10,203 bases of DNA from JALHFZ01 sp964483085 (GTDB lineage Bacteria; Synergistota; Synergistia; Synergistales; Aminobacteriaceae). Below the pieces are notes generated by a model. The model saw only the letters and a list, made by a program, of their open reading frames with translations, was not told the DNA's origin and ran no database searches. Positions 6,345 to 10,203 of this stretch are shown here, one piece after another. The stretch's first letter is position 1, and every line of letters starts with the position of its first letter. Location: positions 1-10,203 of the forward strand of contig CAYZZX010000061.1 of the NCBI GenBank assembly GCA_964483085.1, in the 5' to 3' direction. A program made the position numbers and the translations under genes.

Positions 6345-7484
6345 ATGAAGACGGAAATCAGGGGAACACACTTTACGGCTCTTCTGCTTCTTCTCGTGGC
6401 TCTCGGAGTGAGCGCTCTTGCGGGCATGAACTTCATGAGTATGTGGAAGGACGATCTCTTTATACCCGCACCGGGGTTTGAGAAACATATGCTCTCGGAA
6501 TGGCACGTCGGTCTGAAGAACACCCCGGCGGATGTCCCCGTCTATATTCAGCAGGGGGAGGAGCCGGGAGGGACAGTGTTCCTCATGGGCGGAATTCATC
6601 CAACAGAGCCTGCCTCGGCAACCACGGCAACACTCTTTCTTGAGCGGGCGAAGGTGACGCGGGGACGTCTTATCCTCGTGGCCCAGGCGAACAGTATGGG
6701 GTTCACTCATAACTCCCCTCAGGAGGCTCACCCTCAGCATATTACTTTTATTACAGCGGACGGTAGCCCCCGCACCTTCCGGTACGGCTCGCGCCTGACG
6801 AACTCCATCTACGAGTGGCCTTCGCCGGACATCTACATTCACCCCGCCTCGGGGCAGCAGCTTTCGGGAAAGGAGCGGGGCAACCTGAACCGGTGTTTTC
6901 CCGGTGTTCCGGACGGCTCTCTGACGGAACAACTTGCTTTCGCCCTGACGGATATGATCCGTAAAGAGAAGGTGGATCTCGCCTTCGACCTTCACGAAGC
7001 CTCCCCGGAATACCCAGTTGTGAACGCCATCGTCGCCCATGAACGAAGCATGGAGCTCGCCGCCATGACCGCCATGGATCTTGAGTTCAGCGGCATCCCC
7101 ATCCGCCTCGAGCCCTCTCCGAAGAACCTCCGGGGACTCACTCATCGGGAGTGGGGCGACTACACCGAAACCATGCCCATTCTGATGGAGACGGGAAACC
7201 CCGTGCAGGGGCGCTTCCGGGGAAAGACGGACGAACGGCTGGCCATGACGGGAGTGGATAAGGCATACGTCAAGGCTGCAGCCCTTGGATATCTCTATAT
7301 CCCCTACGACGGCTCGCAGACCATGGATTACAGAGTGGGGCGCCATACTACCGCCGTCCTCTCCTTCCTCGACAACCTGGAGTTACTCGACGAATCGAAG
7401 GCGGTCAGGGTTGAAAACATCCCCTCTTTCGAAGAAATCCAGGAGAAAGGTGTCGGATATTTCCTGACCCCGGCGAAACTCTAG
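6345..7484 (+). CDS. M14-type zinc hydrolase, AstE/aspartoacylase-like, exported
   Basis: Zinc hydrolase of 379 residues in the M14 carboxypeptidase/succinylglutamate desuccinylase-aspartoacylase superfamily, which cleaves amide bonds of acylated or terminal amino acids. Probable zinc ligands are H85 and E88 (GGIHPTEPA) and H217 (FDLHEA). NLNRCFPG (180-187) gives the substrate-carboxylate-binding Asn-Arg pair, and E282 in METGN is the candidate general base. Unlike cytosolic AstE and AspA it has an N-terminal hydrophobic segment (about 11-27) after a basic start, so it is a signal anchor or signal peptide and the enzyme probably works outside the cytoplasm. The start has AGGGG 8 nt before ATG. 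The substrate is unknown; with GGT and PgsB nearby, a gamma-linked or N-acyl glutamate compound is a reasonable guess. Confidence 0.87.
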   Translation: MKTEIRGTHFTALLLLLVALGVSALAGMNFMSMWKDDLFIPAPGFEKHMLSEWHVGLKNTPADVPVYIQQGEEPGGTVFLMGGIHPTEPASATTATLFLERAKVTRGRLILVAQANSMGFTHNSPQEAHPQHITFITADGSPRTFRYGSRLTNSIYEWPSPDIYIHPASGQQLSGKERGNLNRCFPGVPDGSLTEQLAFALTDMIRKEKVDLAFDLHEASPEYPVVNAIVAHERSMELAAMTAMDLEFSGIPIRLEPSPKNLRGLTHREWGDYTETMPILMETGNPVQGRFRGKTDERLAMTGVDKAYVKAAALGYLYIPYDGSQTMDYRVGRHTTAVLSFLDNLELLDESKAVRVENIPSFEEIQEKGVGYFLTPAKL

Positions 7485-7600
7485 AGGAAAGAAAATCTTT
7501 TCGCCGAAGGCGAGGTGATTTCAGGCAGGAAAGGGTCTTACAGCTCATCGGAATCATTTTCTGAAAAGAAAGGAACCATCAATTCAAGGAGGTGCGTTCT

Positions 7601-9012
7601 ATGAAAAAGAGTATACTCTGTGTTTTGGTTTTCGCCCTGCTTTTCGGAGCTGGCGCGGCTTTCGCCGGTGAGGCGAAGGAGGTCTACGCGAAAAACGGGA
7701 TGGTCTCATCGGCTCACGAACTGGCGTCTCAGGCGGGTGTTGAGATTCTGGAGAAAGGCGGCAACGCCATTGACGCAGCCATGGCCACCATGCTTGCTCT
7801 GAACGTGGTGGAATCAAACGCCTCCGGTATCGGCGGCGGAGGATTCACCACAATCCGTTTCGCCAAGACCGGAGAAGTGGTGGAGTTCGACTATCGTGAA
7901 GTTGCGCCCCTCTCCTCAACGAAGGACATGTACGCTTCCGAAGCTTCGAAGGCGGCGAAGGAATCCATGCTCGGCGGCAAGGCCGTAGGCGTTCCGGGAA
8001 TCGTGAAGGGAATCTTCACAATGCTGGATAAATACGGAACCATGACCTTCGCCGAGGTGGCCGCTCCGGCCATCCGTCTTGCCGAAGAGGGCTTCACCAT
8101 CCACCCCATGCAGAAGCAGATCGTCACGGACGCATTCGACAAGCTCGGCAAGTACAGCCCCAACACTGCCTGGCTTCCAGGCGGACTTCCTCCCGAAGAG
8201 GATGTCGTTCTCAAGCAGCCTGAACTGGCGAAGGCATTCCATCTTCTTGCTTCCGACGGCCCCGATGCCTTCTATAACGGACCCATCGGCGAGGCCATGA
8301 TCACTGCGGTGAACAAGAACGGCGGCGCCATGACCATGAAGGACCTGAAGAATTACAGCCTCATCGAACAGAAGCCCGTTCACGGAACCTACAGAGGCTA
8401 TTCCATCTATTCCACCCCGCCCGCATCCAGCGGAGGAACCCACATTGTTCAGCTTCTGAACATCATGGAGCATTTCCCCGTAGCGTCGTGGAAACACAAC
8501 TCTCCCGAGTACCTTCACACCCTCGCCGAGGGCATGAAGCTTGTCTTCGCCGACCGGCAGAAGTACATGGCCGACACCGCTTTCGTCAAGGTCCCCCTTC
8601 AGGGGCTCGCGAGCAAGGCATACGCCAAGGAGCTTGCGGGGAAAATTAAAGCCTATGACGTCATGAAGGAAGTTCCTGCGGGAGATCCGTGGCCCTACGA
8701 CGGCGAAACGAAAAAGGCCTTCGTCGGCGGCGGCGGTGACGTGCACATGTCCACGAGCTCCTTCTCCGTGGTGGACGCCGACGGAAACATCGTGGCCTCC
8801 ACGAATACAGTGAACTACTTCTTTGGATCGGGAATTATCGTTCCCGAGTACGGCTTCGTCCTCAACAACGAGATGGACGACTTCGCCCAGAACCCCGAAA
8901 GCGTCAATGCTCCGGAACCGGGAAAGCGCCCCCTCTCCTCCATGTCCCCGACGATCGTACTCGATCCTGAAGGCCGTCCCTTCATGACCATCGGCGCCGC
9001 CGGAGCCATGCG
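7601..9012 (+). CDS. ggt: Gamma-glutamyltransferase, secreted (3' end lost in gap)
   Basis: N-terminal nucleophile hydrolase that cleaves or transfers gamma-glutamyl groups (glutathione, gamma-glutamyl peptides, in some species poly-gamma-glutamate). ATG 7601 follows AAGGAGG by 8 nt; an upstream in-frame GTG at 7592 is part of that site. Signal peptide 1-22 (AFA). R99 (DYREVAP) matches the Arg that binds the glutamyl carboxylate. T385 (HMSTSSFSVVD) is the expected nucleophile and self-cleavage point. TNTVN (about 399-403), LNNEMDDF and RPLSSMSP (443-450; S446, S447) complete the site. The segment between MDDF and RPLSS is short, so there is no lid-loop insertion. GAAGAMR (465-471) replaces the usual GSPGGSR, changing the second oxyanion glycine to alanine. 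471 residues are visible; about 90-110 are missing. It follows the hydrolase gene by 116 nt without a clear terminator. Confidence 0.95.
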
Positions 9013-9112
9013 NNNNNNNNNNNNNNNNNNNNNNNNNNNNNNNNNNNNNNNNNNNNNNNNNNNNNNNNNNNNNNNNNNNNNNNNNNNNNNNNNNNNNNNN
9101 NNNNNNNNNNNN
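9013..9112. other. Assembly gap (100 N)
   Basis: A run of exactly 100 N, the conventional placeholder for a scaffold gap of unknown size. It interrupts ggt just after the GAAGAMR motif. Family length predicts about 270-330 nt of missing coding sequence, so the true gap is probably longer than shown. The intact terminator at 9113 suggests that ggt ends within the gap. Confidence 0.95.
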
Positions 9113-9142
9113 GGAAGGCCGGAAATCCGGCCTTCCTTTTTT
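9113..9142 (+). terminator. Strong rho-independent terminator after ggt
   Basis: A perfect 10-bp G+C-rich stem (GGAAGGCCGG, 9113-9122, with CCGGCCTTCC, 9127-9136) with an AAAT loop is followed by six T residues. It ends the operon beginning at 4321 and separates it from pgsB. The stem may extend leftward into the gap. Confidence 0.92.
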
Positions 9143-9159
9143 AATCTCCCGACTTGGGG

Positions 9160-9165
9160 TAGAAT
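9160..9165 (+). promoter_or_regulatory. -10 element just before pgsB, possible leaderless start
   Basis: TAGAAT (five of six -10 consensus bases) ends 6 nt before the pgsB ATG, so transcription would begin at or next to the start codon. At 17-nt spacing the -35 position falls in the T tract of the preceding terminator and is poor. No proper Shine-Dalgarno is present; GGGG lies about 12 nt from the ATG. The TAG is also an in-frame stop that rules out an earlier pgsB start. Confidence 0.5.
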
Positions 9166-9171
9166 GACGAC

Positions 9172-10167
9172 ATGAAAAAAACGGTAGACTTTCCCTATTC
9201 TGTACTTGTCACGGGAAGCCGGGGGAAAAGCTCCATGGTCCGTCTGATTACAACGGCCCTCGCAGGTGCAGGGCTCAAAACAAGAGGGCGGATCACGGGT
9301 GTCCTTCCCCGGGAGATCACAGGGATGGAAGAAACCCTGATCCTCCGGTCCGGTCCCGGCAATGTGGAGGAGATGCGGTGGTGGCTCTCCACGCTGCCCC
9401 CGATCACGGAGGCGGTGGTCCTCGAAAACAGCGCGGTGGACCCCGAACTGCAACCCCTTGCTTTCCGCTGGCTGAATCCTTCCTGCACAGTCCTCACAAA
9501 CGTCCGCCCTGACCATGAAGAGGTCTGGGGGGCAGGGGAGGAACATGCCATCCGCGCCCTTGCGCAAGGAGTGCTCGGCGGGCCGGTGATCCTTCCCCGC
9601 TCGGTGGCGGAAATCCCCCTTCTCCGCGCTCTTCTTGAAGAGAAAGGATGCACTCTTTATCCCTGTTTCGACGGAGAAACCTTCCGGGAGACCCATCTGG
9701 CTCTGACCGGGGAAGTCTGTCGCTTTCTCGGTCGTGACGTGGAAAAGGGGCTTGCGGCGGCTCGAAGACTCCCTGCAGACCTTGCGGATTTCCGCCACTT
9801 TTCTGTGGGGGATGGGATTCTGGCATCGGCTTTCTCGGCAAACGATACCGAGTCCACCGAGGAGCTCTTCCGAACTACGGGGTGGACGAGAGAAGAAACA
9901 TCTCTTCTCTACAACTCCCGGGGAGATCGTTTTGCCCGCCTCCACTCCTTCCTGCCGTGGTTCCGTTCTTTTTCGTGGAAAGGGGTCTTTCTCACGGGAA
10001 AACGACCCCTTTTTCTTCCGGCGGGGATGACAGCAATTTCGGTCAAAGACCTGAAAAGCTTTGAAAAGTTTATCTCGGCCTCCGGACAGGTCTTCGGTTG
10101 CGGCAATGTCGCAGGGATGCCCCTCGATTTTCTTCTGTCCAGAGCAGACGACAAGGGAAGGGAGTAG
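9172..10167 (+). CDS. pgsB: PgsB/CapB-type poly-gamma-glutamate synthase (Mur-ligase-like ATPase)
   Basis: ATP-dependent amide ligase related to Mur ligases and folylpolyglutamate synthase; with membrane partners PgsC and PgsA it makes poly-gamma-glutamate. Walker A is GSRGKSS (15-21). Other family motifs are LENSAVDPELQ (84-94; compare SECMAVNPDYQ in Bacillus), TNVRPDH (109-115), SAFSANDTEST (219-229), YNSRGDRFAR (247-256) and GCGNVAG (309-315). At 331 residues it is shorter than the 393 of B. subtilis PgsB and starts directly at the strand before the P-loop, without the N-terminal membrane helix. An in-frame TAG at 9160 excludes a longer form from this frame. A probable pgsC begins 4 nt downstream, supporting the assignment. 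Polymer identity and chain chirality cannot be told from sequence. Confidence 0.88.
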   Translation: MKKTVDFPYSVLVTGSRGKSSMVRLITTALAGAGLKTRGRITGVLPREITGMEETLILRSGPGNVEEMRWWLSTLPPITEAVVLENSAVDPELQPLAFRWLNPSCTVLTNVRPDHEEVWGAGEEHAIRALAQGVLGGPVILPRSVAEIPLLRALLEEKGCTLYPCFDGETFRETHLALTGEVCRFLGRDVEKGLAAARRLPADLADFRHFSVGDGILASAFSANDTESTEELFRTTGWTREETSLLYNSRGDRFARLHSFLPWFRSFSWKGVFLTGKRPLFLPAGMTAISVKDLKSFEKFISASGQVFGCGNVAGMPLDFLLSRADDKGRE

Positions 10168-10170
10168 TAA

Positions 10171-10203
10171 ATGTTCAGCGACGGAGATCTTCTTCTGCTG
10201 GGC
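10171..10203 (+). CDS. pgsC: Start of probable PgsC membrane subunit (truncated by window end)
   Basis: ATG 10171 is preceded by GGGAG at about 7 nt and lies 4 nt after the pgsB stop. The eleven visible codons read MFSDGDLLLLG, similar to the remembered start of PgsC/CapC (MFGSDLYIALVLG), a multi-pass partner of PgsB. The call rests on position and this short match only. Confidence 0.6.
   Translation, partial: MFSDGDLLLLG

Noticed and set aside
6201..7346. Minus-strand open frame of 381 codons antisense to the M14 hydrolase
   Set aside because: No recognisable domain, while the plus strand shows complete zinc-site motifs and proper spacing. Shadow frame.
7501..7513. Small hairpin TCGCC-GAA-GGCGA between the M14 gene and ggt as a terminator
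   Set aside because: Only 5 bp and no T tract follows; I see no clear promoter before ggt either, so ggt is kept in the same operon.
9113..9175. Continuation of the ggt frame past the Ns to a stop at 9175
   Set aside because: It would translate through a perfect terminator hairpin, and the frame across a gap of unknown length has no meaning.
7916..9945. Minus-strand open frames antisense to ggt and pgsB (7916-8746 and 8815-9945)
   Set aside because: Low-complexity products, one crossing the N gap; the plus strand holds clear GGT and PgsB families.
1..10203. tRNA, rRNA, CRISPR array, insertion sequence or known riboswitch
   Set aside because: Looked for on both strands; no cloverleaf, repeat-spacer series, transposase or recognisable riboswitch core was seen.

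Overview
The window (about 58% G+C by eye) is from a bacterial draft assembly; it contains one run of exactly 100 N. The gene set suggests an amino-acid-fermenting anaerobe, most likely of the Synergistota. Reasons: a secreted protein resembling the DUF6305 family, next to a TRAP-like permease with no DctP or DctQ partner; a compact FeoB; and a pgsB/pgsC locus beside a gamma-glutamyltransferase. The phylum call is inference from remembered gene neighbourhoods, not from a search.

Left arm, minus strand (about 20-4093): from right to left, a TTGACA promoter drives rlmN (23S rRNA/tRNA adenine C2 methyltransferase), then feoA and feoB (ferrous iron uptake). rlmN/feoA overlap by 13 nt and feoA/feoB by 20 nt, so the three are probably one translationally coupled operon. 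A small hairpin with seven T residues overlaps the feoB stop. An IclR-family regulator follows on the same strand with its own probable promoter, ending at a perfect 17-bp hairpin terminator.

Centre (4010-4320): a 311-bp divergent intergenic region with the rlmN promoter, a nested inverted repeat of unknown role, a good sigma-70 promoter facing right, and a perfect 9-bp inverted repeat over that promoter's -10 and start site, which looks like an operator.

Right arm, plus strand (4321-end): a secreted DUF6305-like protein, a TRAP/IT-superfamily 12-TM-type permease, a 47-residue hydrophobic protein, a membrane-anchored or secreted M14-type zinc hydrolase (AstE/aspartoacylase-like), and a secreted gamma-glutamyltransferase whose 3' end is lost in the N gap. 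A strong terminator closes this set. Then pgsB starts from a -10 box only 6 nt before its ATG, followed by the first 11 codons of a probable pgsC.

Working model (inference): envelope hydrolases (GGT and the M14 enzyme) release glutamate or a related acyl/gamma-linked amino acid from a polymer or peptides, the permease with its unusual small partners imports the product, and PgsB/PgsC make or ligate a gamma-glutamyl polymer. The GGT lacks the lid-loop insertion, as does the Bacillus subtilis enzyme that acts on poly-gamma-glutamate. This combined degradation/uptake/synthesis locus is the most interesting part of the window.
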